Assembly: GCA_900315125.1 (NCBI GenBank)
Contig: OMXT01000047.1
Coordinates: 1 to 64,000, forward strand
Source: an uncultured Eubacteriales bacterium
Lineage (GTDB): Bacteria > Bacillota > Clostridia > Peptostreptococcales > Anaerovoracaceae
Direction of reading: 5' to 3'
DNA length: 64,000 bases
Position numbers and translations under genes: made by a program. Of the stretch, positions 1 to 7,805 are shown piece after piece (the stretch's first letter is position 1; each line of letters starts with the position of its first letter). Under the pieces are notes generated by a model that worked only from the letters and a program-made list of their open reading frames with translations, made no database searches and was not told where the DNA came from.

Positions 1-89
1 GTCCACAGTATCTGAATGTATTAAACCACAGTATTGAAGAAGAAAGGAATAATGGTGTTTTTGCTTCTATAAACATCATACAAGAATCA

Positions 90-1301
90 ATGAATTTAGA
101 GGGAAAAACGGTGATCATCGGGGTAACCGGAGGGATTGCCGCATATAAGACCGCTTATCTCGTCAGCCGTCTGAAGAAGACCGGCGCGGAGGTCCACGTG
201 ATCATGACGGAAAACGCGTGCAAGTTCATTTCACCGCTGACATTTGAGACACTCAGCGGTCAGGAATGTCTTGTGGATACTTTTGAGCGCAAGGGCACAT
301 TTGAGGTGAAGCATGTGGAGCTGGCAGCCAGGGCGGATGTGTTCATGATTGCGCCGGCTACGGCAAATGTGATCGCTAAAATTGCCTGCGGCATCGCCGA
401 TGACATGCTGACTACCACATTCCTGGCATGCCAGTGTCCCAAGATCGTAGTACCGGCAATGAATACCAGAATGTACGAAAATCCGATCACTCAGGACAAC
501 ATGCGGAAGCTGATGCACTACGGGATGGAAGTGGTCCGTCCGGCATCCGGGTATCTGGCCTGCGGCGAGACGGGGCCGGGGAAGATGCCGGAACCGGAAG
601 AACTGTTCTGTTATATCGAGCGGGTCATTGCCCGTCCGAAGGATATGAGGGGAAAGAAGGTCGTTGTTTCCGCGGGAGCCACCTGTGAAGCGATGGATCC
701 TGTGCGGTTTATCACCAATCATTCCAGCGGGCGGATGGGATTCGCCATGGCAAGAGAATGCATGCTCCGGGGTGCGGAAGTGGTGATCGTCCGGGCTGCT
801 GTCACGGTTGAGGCGCCCATGTTCTGTCAGATCATCGATGTGAAGAGCGCTCAGGAGATGTTCGAGGCGGTGACGCGGGAGTCCGAGGATGCGGACCTGG
901 TGATCATGGCTGCTGCCGTGGCGGATTATACACCTTCCGAATACAGTGATGAAAAGGTCAAGAAGAAAGAAGGGGATCTGTCTATTCCGCTGAAGAGGAC
1001 AAGGGACATCCTGGCATGGCTCGGCGAGCACAAGCATGATGGTCAGTTCCTGTGCGGGTTCTCTATGGAAACGCAGAACATGATAGAAAATTCCCGGGCG
1101 AAGCTGATCCGCAAGAATGCGGATATGGTCGTGGCAAACAACCTGAAGGATCCCGGCGCCGGATTCGGCACGGAGACGAATCTCGTAACACTGATCACAG
1201 CGGAAGGGGAGCGTCAGATGGAGCTCATGTCCAAGGAGGATGTTGCTCACGCGGTGATTTCTGAGATTTCGGATTCTATGAGCCAGCGCGGGAGCATGTG
1301 A
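90..1301 (+). CDS. coaBC: Bifunctional phosphopantothenoylcysteine decarboxylase / phosphopantothenate-cysteine ligase
   Basis: Makes 4'-phosphopantetheine from phosphopantothenate and cysteine, two cytosolic steps of coenzyme A synthesis. The 403-residue product has the usual length of the fused protein. The N-terminal flavoprotein half (about 1-180) shows GVTGGIAAYK, the catalytic-His stretch VKHVELA, PAMNTRMYENP and the substrate-clamp motif YLACGETGPGKM. The C-terminal CoaB half (about 187-400) shows VSAGATCEAMDPVRFITN followed by HSSGRMG, and AAAVADY. The start is uncertain: no good ribosome binding site precedes ATG 90, and this frame stays open to the left edge of the window, so an upstream start is possible. 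A strong hairpin follows the stop. Family assignment is secure. Confidence 0.95.
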   Translation: MNLEGKTVIIGVTGGIAAYKTAYLVSRLKKTGAEVHVIMTENACKFISPLTFETLSGQECLVDTFERKGTFEVKHVELAARADVFMIAPATANVIAKIACGIADDMLTTTFLACQCPKIVVPAMNTRMYENPITQDNMRKLMHYGMEVVRPASGYLACGETGPGKMPEPEELFCYIERVIARPKDMRGKKVVVSAGATCEAMDPVRFITNHSSGRMGFAMARECMLRGAEVVIVRAAVTVEAPMFCQIIDVKSAQEMFEAVTRESEDADLVIMAAAVADYTPSEYSDEKVKKKEGDLSIPLKRTRDILAWLGEHKHDGQFLCGFSMETQNMIENSRAKLIRKNADMVVANNLKDPGAGFGTETNLVTLITAEGERQMELMSKEDVAHAVISEISDSMSQRGSM

Positions 1302-1327
1302 TAACATGTAATAAGACAGTAAATAAA

Positions 1328-1369
1328 CAGTCCCTCGGACCGGGAGCATGCTCCCAGTCCGAGGGACTG
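1328..1369 (+). terminator. Hairpin terminator after coaBC
   Basis: Near-perfect inverted repeat: 13-base outer arms at 1328-1340 and 1357-1369, plus an inner GGGAGCATGCTCCC. It is followed by a T-rich stretch and lies 26 bases after the coaBC stop. It may work in both directions. Confidence 0.7.
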
Positions 1370-1437
1370 TTGTCTTTGTGAGGCTACAGCTTAATTTCCT
1401 CTTTCAGCGCATCCATGATCTGCGGTATCCCTTCCTC

Positions 1438-1465
1438 TTGACAGGACACGGTGCAGTGTTATAAT
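1438..1465 (+). promoter_or_regulatory. Sigma-A promoter of the permease-Fur operon
   Basis: TTGACA at 1438-1443 and TATAAT at 1460-1465, separated by 16 bases. Both boxes are perfect consensus. The predicted start of transcription falls inside the palindromic operator at 1472-1486. Confidence 0.8.
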
Positions 1466-1471
1466 AACAAA

Positions 1472-1503
1472 TGCAACTTAGTTGCAGAAGCAACTGCGTT
1501 GCG
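1472..1503. promoter_or_regulatory. Tandem Fur-family operator
   Basis: 1472-1486 is a perfect 7-1-7 inverted repeat, TGCAACT-T-AGTTGCA, with the same geometry as the classic Fur box. A degenerate second copy, AGCAACT-G-CGTTGCG, lies at 1489-1503. Both sit just downstream of the -10 box, where a bound repressor would block transcription. The downstream Fur-family gene at 2389-2784 is the obvious candidate to bind it (inference). Confidence 0.65.
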
Positions 1504-1528
1504 GATTGATGCGAAAGATGGAGGCATT

Positions 1529-2377
1529 ATGACAGAAGCAGTAATAGAATCGTTACATGACAGTATCCGCCTTATACCATTTTTGCTGGTTACGTATCTT
1601 GCCGTTGGATTTATAGAGCATGCGGGCGGAGCAAGGGCCCAGAAAGCCATAAGCAGCGCCGGGAAAGTCGGTCCGCTCTGGGGCGGTTTGCTTGGAGTGA
1701 TCCCCCAGTGTGGTTTTTCTGCGGCGGCTTCTTATTTTTATGTGGGAAAAGTGATAAACCTGGGAACGCTGATCGCCGTCTACCTGTCAACCTCGGACGA
1801 AATGCTCCCGATATTTATATCGGAGCATGTACCCGTCAAGACCATTGCGGCTATCCTGACTGCGAAAGCGGTCCTGGGTATCGTTTCAGGCTTTGCCGCG
1901 GAGCTGATTTTCGGCTGGCTCGTGCGGAAACGCCATGTGCCGAAGGGCTTTGAGATGGAACCGGAGCATCACCACGGCGCCGGTTCCGTTGTTCGGGAAG
2001 CAGTGGTCCGGACATTCCAGGTATTCCTGTTTATCCTGATCATTTCTGTGATCATAGAGTGCGCCATTGAACTTGTGGGACAGGATGCTATCGCCGGGTT
2101 CTTCCATGGAACACCGGTGCTGGGAGAATTTGCGGCGGCTCTCGTGGGTTTGATACCTAACTGCGCCGCATCTGTTGTCATAACCCAGCTTTACACCCAG
2201 GGCATAATCGGCGCGGGACCTATGATGAGCGGACTCCTTGCAAGCGCCGGTGTCGGACTTCTCGTGCTTTTCAGAGAAAACACCCATGTCAGACAGAACA
2301 TCGCTATCACGGTCATCCTGTATGCGGTCAGCGTGTTCTGGGGCATCGTTATAGAACTCACAGGAATAACGTTTTAG
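1529..2377 (+). CDS. Putative 10-TM heavy-metal / manganese exporter (ArsP_2-like permease)
   Basis: A roughly 282-residue polytopic membrane protein resembling the family annotated as 'putative manganese transporter / arsenic efflux protein'. Two similar halves are visible, each with a membrane Pro-x-Cys motif: GVIPQCGFSAAASYF early and GLIPNCAASVVITQLY late. A hydrophilic linker with EPEHHHGAG in the middle may bind metal. ATG 1529 was chosen because GGAGG sits 4 bases upstream; the frame stays open further 5', but that stretch holds the promoter and operator. It is co-transcribed with a Fur-family regulator 11 bases downstream, which supports a role in metal homeostasis. The substrate cannot be told from sequence: manganese, another divalent metal or an oxyanion are all possible. 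Confidence 0.75.
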   Translation: MTEAVIESLHDSIRLIPFLLVTYLAVGFIEHAGGARAQKAISSAGKVGPLWGGLLGVIPQCGFSAAASYFYVGKVINLGTLIAVYLSTSDEMLPIFISEHVPVKTIAAILTAKAVLGIVSGFAAELIFGWLVRKRHVPKGFEMEPEHHHGAGSVVREAVVRTFQVFLFILIISVIIECAIELVGQDAIAGFFHGTPVLGEFAAALVGLIPNCAASVVITQLYTQGIIGAGPMMSGLLASAGVGLLVLFRENTHVRQNIAITVILYAVSVFWGIVIELTGITF

Positions 2378-2388
2378 GAGGCCAGGAA

Positions 2389-2784
2389 ATGTACAGGACG
2401 AACAGCCGAAATAAGATCATGGAGTATCTGAAGGAAAACGAATCGCGGACTGTCAGTGTCTCTGATATTGTAAGCCATCTAGCAGAGCAGAATACGCCGG
2501 TTAACAAGACAACGGTCTACCGTTTCCTCGACAGTTTAGAAGCCAGAGGCGAGGTTATAAAGTATGCGGACGAGCAGGGACGCCATTCCGCGTATCAGCT
2601 CTGCGACCGCTCCCATCACTGCGGGGAGCACCTGCACCTGAAGTGCCTGGGCTGCGGTCAGGTATTTCATCTGGACTGCGAATTCATGGACGAGATCGCG
2701 GAGCATATCGAAAAGGAACATGGATTTCAGATCAGTTGCCCTGGATCGGTTATTTATGGCTACTGCAGCCGCTGTAAAAAGTAA
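2389..2784 (+). CDS. Fur/Zur-family metal-responsive regulator
   Basis: 131-residue Fur-superfamily protein. The winged helix lies at about residues 1-75, with recognition-helix region VNKTTVYRFLDSLEARGEV. A dimerisation/metal domain follows, with a His-rich stretch (SHHCGEHLHLKC) and two CxxC pairs (C86/C89 and C126/C129) that form the structural zinc site in this family. Its stop-to-start gap from the permease is 11 bases, with a strong AGGAGG ribosome binding site. It probably represses its own operon through the palindrome at 1472-1503. Whether it senses zinc, iron or manganese is not decidable here; the His/Cys-rich segment leans towards Zur-like. Confidence 0.85.
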   Translation: MYRTNSRNKIMEYLKENESRTVSVSDIVSHLAEQNTPVNKTTVYRFLDSLEARGEVIKYADEQGRHSAYQLCDRSHHCGEHLHLKCLGCGQVFHLDCEFMDEIAEHIEKEHGFQISCPGSVIYGYCSRCKK

Positions 2785-2867
2785 CTTTTTCGCCGAAAAC
2801 CCATCAAAATTCTGCATAAAATTCCGCTCGTTTGACAAAATTTTAGACAAACGGCCAGTTTTGTAAT

Positions 2868-2896
2868 TTGTCATATTTAAACACCCCGACTAGAAT
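2868..2896 (+). promoter_or_regulatory. Promoter of the radical SAM gene
   Basis: TTGTCA at 2868-2873 and TAGAAT at 2891-2896 with a 17-base spacer. The resulting leader is about 70 bases. Confidence 0.6.
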
Positions 2897-2937
2897 ATAG
2901 GCTAAAGAAAAAGGAAATATATAAATTAGAGCTATAG

Positions 2938-2955
2938 AGGAGGCGGGAGCCTCCT
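2938..2955 (+). promoter_or_regulatory. Leader hairpin containing an SD-like arm
   Basis: Perfect 7-bp stem, AGGAGGC / GCCTCCT with a GGGA loop, 20 bases before the start codon of the radical SAM gene. One arm is a strong Shine-Dalgarno-like sequence that is not at the correct distance for the start. It could stabilise the mRNA or modulate translation. Confidence 0.4.
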
Positions 2956-2974
2956 GAGAATGGAGATGTGATTT

Positions 2975-4381
2975 ATGGCTACTATGCAGCATAAGATGGG
3001 AAGAATGGCTTTTTCCAAGGCGTTTGACATTGCGTACAGCAAGGTCGGAAAAGACCGGGACAAGGCGCTGATGGATATCTTCAATCTGGCAGAGAAATAT
3101 ATCAATTCGCTGAATATGGGCGTAGACCTGTCCTACATGAGGTCCTGCCTGGAAGATACAGACAGCGCGCTTTATAAATATATCAACAGGATCATTGACA
3201 ACACCGATAAGCACGTGCTGAAGCAGTTCCTGCTGAACTTCCTCTATGAGGCAATGTTCTGCGGAACCAAGGTCATGCATGAGGCGAGAGAGAAATACCA
3301 GTGCAACGTTCCCTGGCTGATCCTGATGGATCCAACCAGTGCCTGCAACCTGCACTGCACCGGCTGCTGGGCTGCGGAATACGGCAACAAGCTGAACCTG
3401 AGCCTGGAGGAGATGGACAGTGTCATCCGTCAGGGCAAGGAACTGGGAATCTTCTATTATATGTACACCGGCGGCGAACCCCTTGTCCGCAAGGCAGACC
3501 TGATTAAACTCTGTGAGATGCATCCGGACTGCGCGTTCATTTCTTTCACGAACGGAACGCTTGTAGACGAGGCATTCTGCAAAGAACTGCAGAGAGTCGG
3601 CAACCTCTATCTTGCTATCAGCCTGGAGGGATTTGAAGACGCCAACGACGCCCGCCGCGGCGATGGTGTATTCAGCAAGGTCATGCATGCCATGGAACTG
3701 CTGAAGAAGTACGGCATCATCTTCGGAACCTCCATTGCCTATACAAAGAACAACATCGACTATGTAACATCTGACGAGTTCATCAATATGGAGATCGAGA
3801 AAGGTGTTGAGTTCTCCATGTACTTCCACCTGATGCCTGTAGGCAACGATGCTTCTCCGGAACTTATGCCTACTGTAGAGCAGAGACTGATGATCAAGGA
3901 TCGTCTGCGCAAGGTACGTTCCATGAAGGACGGAAACGGTCTGTTCTGCTTCGATTTCCAGAACGACGGCGAGTATGTAGGCGGATGCATTGCCGGAGGC
4001 AGAAACTACTTCCACATCAATGCAAACGGCGACGCGGAACCCTGTGTATTCATTCACTATTCCAACACGAATATCCGCAGGAACACACTGCTGGAGATCC
4101 TCCAGTCACCGCTGTTCATGGCTTATCACAACAACCAGCCCTTCAACCATAACCACCTGAGACCCTGCCCGATGCTGGAGAATCCGGATGTGCTTCCGAG
4201 ACTTGTAAGAGAGAGCGGCGCAAAATCTACGGACCTGCAGTCTCCGGAATCCGCGGAACACCTCTGTGCGAAGTGCAAGGAGTACGCAAACTGCTGGGCT
4301 CCTGCTGCAGAGAAGGCATGGAGAGACAGCGGCAAGGCGGATGACGAAGAAGACGATATGCCGAAAGCTGCTAACGAGTAA
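2975..4381 (+). CDS. Radical SAM protein of unknown function
   Basis: 468 residues. An N-terminal helical region of about 110 residues precedes a radical SAM domain with the [4Fe-4S]/SAM motif C124-x3-C128-x2-C131 (ACNLHCTGCW) and the downstream GGEP motif (YTGGEPL). The C-terminal third has more cysteines (GGCIAGG, PCVFIH, RPCPM, CAKCKEYANCW), arranged like a SPASM/twitch auxiliary-cluster region. Such proteins often modify peptides, but no precursor peptide or partner gene is adjacent. It has its own promoter and terminator, so it is a single-gene unit. Codon use is strongly biased, as in the bcd-etf genes, which suggests high expression. The specific reaction is unknown. Confidence 0.8.
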   Translation: MATMQHKMGRMAFSKAFDIAYSKVGKDRDKALMDIFNLAEKYINSLNMGVDLSYMRSCLEDTDSALYKYINRIIDNTDKHVLKQFLLNFLYEAMFCGTKVMHEAREKYQCNVPWLILMDPTSACNLHCTGCWAAEYGNKLNLSLEEMDSVIRQGKELGIFYYMYTGGEPLVRKADLIKLCEMHPDCAFISFTNGTLVDEAFCKELQRVGNLYLAISLEGFEDANDARRGDGVFSKVMHAMELLKKYGIIFGTSIAYTKNNIDYVTSDEFINMEIEKGVEFSMYFHLMPVGNDASPELMPTVEQRLMIKDRLRKVRSMKDGNGLFCFDFQNDGEYVGGCIAGGRNYFHINANGDAEPCVFIHYSNTNIRRNTLLEILQSPLFMAYHNNQPFNHNHLRPCPMLENPDVLPRLVRESGAKSTDLQSPESAEHLCAKCKEYANCWAPAAEKAWRDSGKADDEEDDMPKAANE

Positions 4382-4396
4382 TCGAATGATTTCCAT

Positions 4397-4423
4397 AGCT
4401 GCCGCTCATGCGGCAGCTGTTTT
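4397..4423 (+). terminator. Rho-independent terminator
   Basis: Perfect 9-bp stem AGCTGCCGC / GCGGCAGCT with a TCAT loop, followed by GTTTTC, 15 bases after the radical SAM stop codon. Confidence 0.8.
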
Positions 4424-4521
4424 CATATATTAATGAAAGAATGTGGTTTATTTTTTCGCCGGAACGTGTATAATCAAGACAGAATAAAAAGAGCATTCTC
4501 TGAAAGATTGGAGTTGATATT

Positions 4522-4740
4522 ATGGGATTTCTCCTGAGCCATATGTTACCGGTACTGATCGCGGGACTAATTATTGCAGTTGTAGCAGCTGTGTGGGGCT
4601 TTGCCGCTGTCCGGTGGGAAGCAGATAAGACACCGGAAGAGCGGGAGCAGGAATCGGTCTGCCAGGGCTGCCCCGGCTGCCAGTTTATGAAGAGCTGCGG
4701 CAAGACCAAGGATGGCAAACCCATCGTTACGGGCAGATAA
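4522..4740 (+). CDS. Small Cys-rich single-pass membrane protein
   Basis: 72 residues, not recognised as a named family. One hydrophobic segment (about 8-30) is followed by a charged stretch and a cysteine cluster C47-x2-C50-x2-C53-x5-C59 (VCQGCPGCQF...SC). The layout is reminiscent of small FeoB-associated Cys-rich membrane proteins, but no feoB is nearby. The cluster could hold a metal or Fe-S centre at the cytoplasmic face. A TATAAT lies at 4469-4474, a GGAG ribosome binding site precedes the ATG, and a terminator follows, so it is a self-contained gene. Confidence 0.65.
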   Translation: MGFLLSHMLPVLIAGLIIAVVAAVWGFAAVRWEADKTPEEREQESVCQGCPGCQFMKSCGKTKDGKPIVTGR

Positions 4741-4781
4741 CAGCAGGATCTGCAGTTTTCGCTGATCAGAGTCAGAAAACG

Positions 4782-4826
4782 AAACATCTCGATACCCCGG
4801 GAGGGGCATTCTGAGGTGTTTTTTCT
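4782..4826 (+). terminator. Rho-independent terminator
   Basis: Stem AACATCTC / GAGGTGTT (one G-T pair) with an inner CCCC-GGGG pairing, followed by a run of six T, downstream of the small membrane protein gene. Confidence 0.65.
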
Positions 4827-4919
4827 GTGTAATGGACGATTTTTCATCGCCATGCACATAATTTGATGCATATTTTGGGTCGTTCTTCGGTCAAATCAGA
4901 CAAGAATGCCCTGCAGCCC

Positions 4920-4947
4920 TTGACTAATCGCTTTAATGTGTTACTAT
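4920..4947 (+). promoter_or_regulatory. Promoter of the his operon
   Basis: TTGACT at 4920-4925 and TACTAT at 4942-4947 with a 16-base spacer, about 27 bases before the hisZ start. No T-box, leader peptide or attenuator structure was seen. Confidence 0.6.
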
Positions 4948-4973
4948 GTTAAAGTGCGAAAGAGGAGGAGACA

Positions 4974-6095
4974 ATGAAGATAGACAGAAACAGAATGAAC
5001 ATGGAGGAAAAGGTCATGCTGGAACTTCATACACTGTACCAGCAGTACGGCTATTCCCGCTATAAGATGGGAAAGTTTGAAAATTACGACCTGTATGTGC
5101 AGAACAAGGATTTTATTTCGACGGACAGCATCATCGCTTTTAACGATCCCAACGGGAAACTTCTGGCCCTCAAGCCGGACCTGACTTTGTCCATCGTAAA
5201 GAATTACCGCTATCTGCCGGGCTTTGACCAGAAGGTCTTCTACAGTGAGAATATATACCGGGCGGACCGTTCCAGCCACGATTACAAAGAGATCATGCAG
5301 ACGGGACTGGAGTGCATGGGGGACATCGGCCTGTATGATACATTTGAAGTCACCATGCTGGCGGCAAGGAGCCTTGCGGCGATCAGCAGCGACTACGTAC
5401 TGGAGGTTTCCCACATGGGGTTGGTGGAAGATCTGCTGGAGCCCATCGACCCCAGGCTCCACGATGATATCATCCGCTGCCTCAGTGAGAAGAACGGTCA
5501 TGAGATCCGGCGCCTGTGCGAGGCGAATGACGTGGATCCGGACGCGCTGGAGAATCTTGAGATCCTCGTGTCCACCTACGGTGATTTCCGCAGAGTCCTG
5601 AAGAAGCTCAGCAAACTCAAGCTGACGGAAAGAGGGCAGGCTGCCATAGAGCAGCTGCGGGATGTGCTGACACTGATGGCATCCTATAAACTTTCGTCCA
5701 GAGTCAACGTCGATTTTTCTATTGTGAACGACCTGAATTATTACAGCGGCATCCTGCTCAAGGGTTTCGTCAACGGCATACCCAAACCGGTCCTGTCCGG
5801 CGGCCAGTACGATAAACTGATGACCCGCATGGGCAAGAAGGGCGGAGCATTGGGATTTGCCGTATATCTGGACGGTCTGGATCATCTGGACCGGGGCAGC
5901 AGGGAGTACGATGTGGACGTCGTGTTCCAGTATACGCTGGAAGATGATCTGACGCTGATGTATAAGGCGGTCCGGAAGCTGACCCAGTCGGGGGCAACCG
6001 TACTCGTGGAGAAGCAGATTCCGTCCAAGCTGCGGTACCGCAGGCTTGTAAGACTTTCGGGAAGTGAGGTTGTGACTGTTGAGCAGAATGATTAA
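4974..6095 (+). CDS. hisZ: ATP phosphoribosyltransferase regulatory subunit HisZ
   Basis: Histidyl-tRNA-synthetase-like paralogue that pairs with short-form HisG to give an active, histidine-regulated first enzyme of histidine synthesis. The 373-residue product has class II synthetase-like motifs: a motif-2-like region around SENIYRADRSSHDYKEIMQ, then LNYYSGILLKGF and a glycine-rich GGQYDKL. It lacks the anticodon-binding domain of true HisRS. It is the first gene of the operon, with ribosome binding site GAGGAGG, and its 3' end overlaps the start of hisG. Confidence 0.93.
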   Translation: MKIDRNRMNMEEKVMLELHTLYQQYGYSRYKMGKFENYDLYVQNKDFISTDSIIAFNDPNGKLLALKPDLTLSIVKNYRYLPGFDQKVFYSENIYRADRSSHDYKEIMQTGLECMGDIGLYDTFEVTMLAARSLAAISSDYVLEVSHMGLVEDLLEPIDPRLHDDIIRCLSEKNGHEIRRLCEANDVDPDALENLEILVSTYGDFRRVLKKLSKLKLTERGQAAIEQLRDVLTLMASYKLSSRVNVDFSIVNDLNYYSGILLKGFVNGIPKPVLSGGQYDKLMTRMGKKGGALGFAVYLDGLDHLDRGSREYDVDVVFQYTLEDDLTLMYKAVRKLTQSGATVLVEKQIPSKLRYRRLVRLSGSEVVTVEQND

Positions 6096-6732
6096 TGTCG
6101 CCCTGCCGAAGGGCAGACTGGGAAAAAACGTATATGCCATGCTGGAGCAGGCGGAGTACGAATGCCCGGAGCTCCTGGAGGATAATCGCAAACTGATATT
6201 TGAAAATAAAGAAAAGAACATCCGCTATTTCTGGGCGAAGCCGACGGATGTGACGATCTATGTGGAGCGGGGCGCAGCGGATATCGGCATAGCCGGAAAA
6301 GACATACTCCTGGAATACGATCCGGATGTCTATGAACTGCTGGATCTTAATATGGGCAAATGCCGCATGGCCGTAGCCGCGCCGGAGGGATATCATGAAG
6401 ATCCGGAGAGCACGCTGCGGGTAGCTACCAAATTCCCTAACATCGCAAGGGACTTTTATGGAAAGGAAAGCAGGGATATCGACATTATCAACCTGCACGG
6501 ATCCATCGAGCTGGCGCCGATCGTGGGTCTTTCCGATGTGATCGTGGATATCGTGGAGACAGGGACGACGCTGCGGGAAAATCACCTGGAGGTCATAGAG
6601 GACGTGGTGCCCATAAGCGCACGGTTCATCGCAAACAAAGCCAGTTTCCGCTTTAAGACCGCAGAGATCGAGGCGATCCGCGACGCGCTGGCGGACTGCG
6701 TAGCCAGGAAGGCGCAGGAGAAAGGAGAATAA
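6079..6732 (+). CDS. hisG: ATP phosphoribosyltransferase, short form (HisG)
   Basis: Catalyses ATP + PRPP to phosphoribosyl-ATP, the first committed step of histidine synthesis. The product is about 217 residues, the short form without the C-terminal regulatory domain, consistent with the HisZ partner upstream. Motifs: VALPKGRLG near the start, ADIGIAGKD, and the PRPP-binding region DVIVDIVETGTTLREN. The start is ambiguous. TTG 6079 has GAGG 9 bases upstream; ATG 6088 has no well-spaced site but gives a conventional N terminus. Either way the gene overlaps hisZ, implying translational coupling. Confidence 0.93.
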   Translation: MSRMINVALPKGRLGKNVYAMLEQAEYECPELLEDNRKLIFENKEKNIRYFWAKPTDVTIYVERGAADIGIAGKDILLEYDPDVYELLDLNMGKCRMAVAAPEGYHEDPESTLRVATKFPNIARDFYGKESRDIDIINLHGSIELAPIVGLSDVIVDIVETGTTLRENHLEVIEDVVPISARFIANKASFRFKTAEIEAIRDALADCVARKAQEKGE

Positions 6733-6734
6733 TC

Positions 6735-7805
6735 ATGAGCCGCTTTCTTAACAGTATCTATCAGACGCTGGATGCTTATACGCCGGGAGAGCAGCCGAAA
6801 GACGGGGCGTATATCAAGTTGAATACCAATGAGTCCCCTTATCCGGCGGGACCGGCGACGGTGAAGGCTGTAACTGATGCCCGGCAGGCGGCCAGGCTGC
6901 GGCTGTACTGCGATCCGGACGCTGTCGCCCTTAAGGATGCGCTGGCAGAGAGATACGGGGTAAAGCGCAGCAATGTCTTTGTTTCTAACGGTTCCGACGA
7001 TATACTGAACTTCTCATTTATGGCATTCGCCCAGGACGGGGTTTTGTTCCCGGAAATCACCTACGGGTTTTACCCCGTGTTCGGAGACCTTCACGGGGTG
7101 GAATATACGAGAGTGCCTCTGAAGGAGGGATTTTTCGTTGACCCGGAGGACTATAAGGGAAAGGGGAAGATGATCGTCCTGGCCAATCCCAATGCGCCCA
7201 CGGGCAGAGCGCTGGGGCTGGACGTCATCGCGGAGTTCTGCGAGAGCGACCCGGATCACGTAATACTGATCGACGAGGCGTATATCGATTTCGGCGGCAT
7301 CTCGGCTGTGCCTCTTACGGCGAAGTACGAGAATCTCCTCGTGGTCCAGACATTCTCAAAATCAAGGAGCCTGGCAGGGGCAAGGCTGGGTTATGCCATA
7401 GCGTCGGAAACGCTGATCAATGACCTGGAGCGGATAAAATATTCCACGAACCCCTACAATGTGAATACGGTCAGCGCCGCTGCGGGAACGGCTGCCCTAA
7501 GTGAGCCGGAATACTACAGGGAGAACTGCCGGAAGATCATGGAGACCCGGGAGTATTCCGCAGGCAGGCTGAAGGAGCTGGGATTTGAGGTCATTCCGTC
7601 TGTAGCGAACTTCCTCTTCGTGTCGAATCCGAAGATCGACGGGAAGGAGTTCTATCTGGAGCTGAAAGAGCGGCGGATATTGATCAGACACTTTGACAAT
7701 CCGGCTATAACACAGTACAATAGAATCACTGTTGGGACCCGGGAGGAAATGGATCAGCTGTTCGCGGCAATCCGGGATATCCTGGACCGAAAGGAAGAAA
7801 AATGA
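6735..7805 (+). CDS. hisC: Histidinol-phosphate aminotransferase
   Basis: PLP-dependent fold-type I aminotransferase converting imidazole acetol-phosphate to histidinol-phosphate with glutamate. 356 residues, normal length. Motifs: NTNESPYP near the N terminus, NPNAPTGR, DEAYIDFGG, and the PLP-lysine region TFSKSRSLAGARLGYA. It starts 2 bases after hisG with GGAG upstream, and its TGA overlaps the hisB ATG. Confidence 0.94.
   Translation: MSRFLNSIYQTLDAYTPGEQPKDGAYIKLNTNESPYPAGPATVKAVTDARQAARLRLYCDPDAVALKDALAERYGVKRSNVFVSNGSDDILNFSFMAFAQDGVLFPEITYGFYPVFGDLHGVEYTRVPLKEGFFVDPEDYKGKGKMIVLANPNAPTGRALGLDVIAEFCESDPDHVILIDEAYIDFGGISAVPLTAKYENLLVVQTFSKSRSLAGARLGYAIASETLINDLERIKYSTNPYNVNTVSAAAGTAALSEPEYYRENCRKIMETREYSAGRLKELGFEVIPSVANFLFVSNPKIDGKEFYLELKERRILIRHFDNPAITQYNRITVGTREEMDQLFAAIRDILDRKEEK

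Noticed and set aside
1..89. Upstream in-frame extension of coaBC to the window edge
   Set aside because: The frame has no stop, but the extra residues do not resemble the flavoprotein N terminus; ATG 90 is kept, with the start marked uncertain.
231..1349. Long open frame on the minus strand opposite coaBC (372 codons)
   Set aside because: Shadow of a GC-biased gene: no ribosome binding site, no domain, and fully antisense to the well-supported coaBC.
1386..1458. Minus-strand reading of about 24 codons ending in IPQIMDALKEEIKL and a stop
   Set aside because: It looks like a protein C terminus and could be a gene remnant, but it is too short and has no start or upstream continuation.
4944..6221. 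425-codon minus-strand frame opposite hisZ/hisG
   Set aside because: Antisense shadow; hisZ and hisG are clear on the plus strand and this frame has no recognisable motif or RBS.
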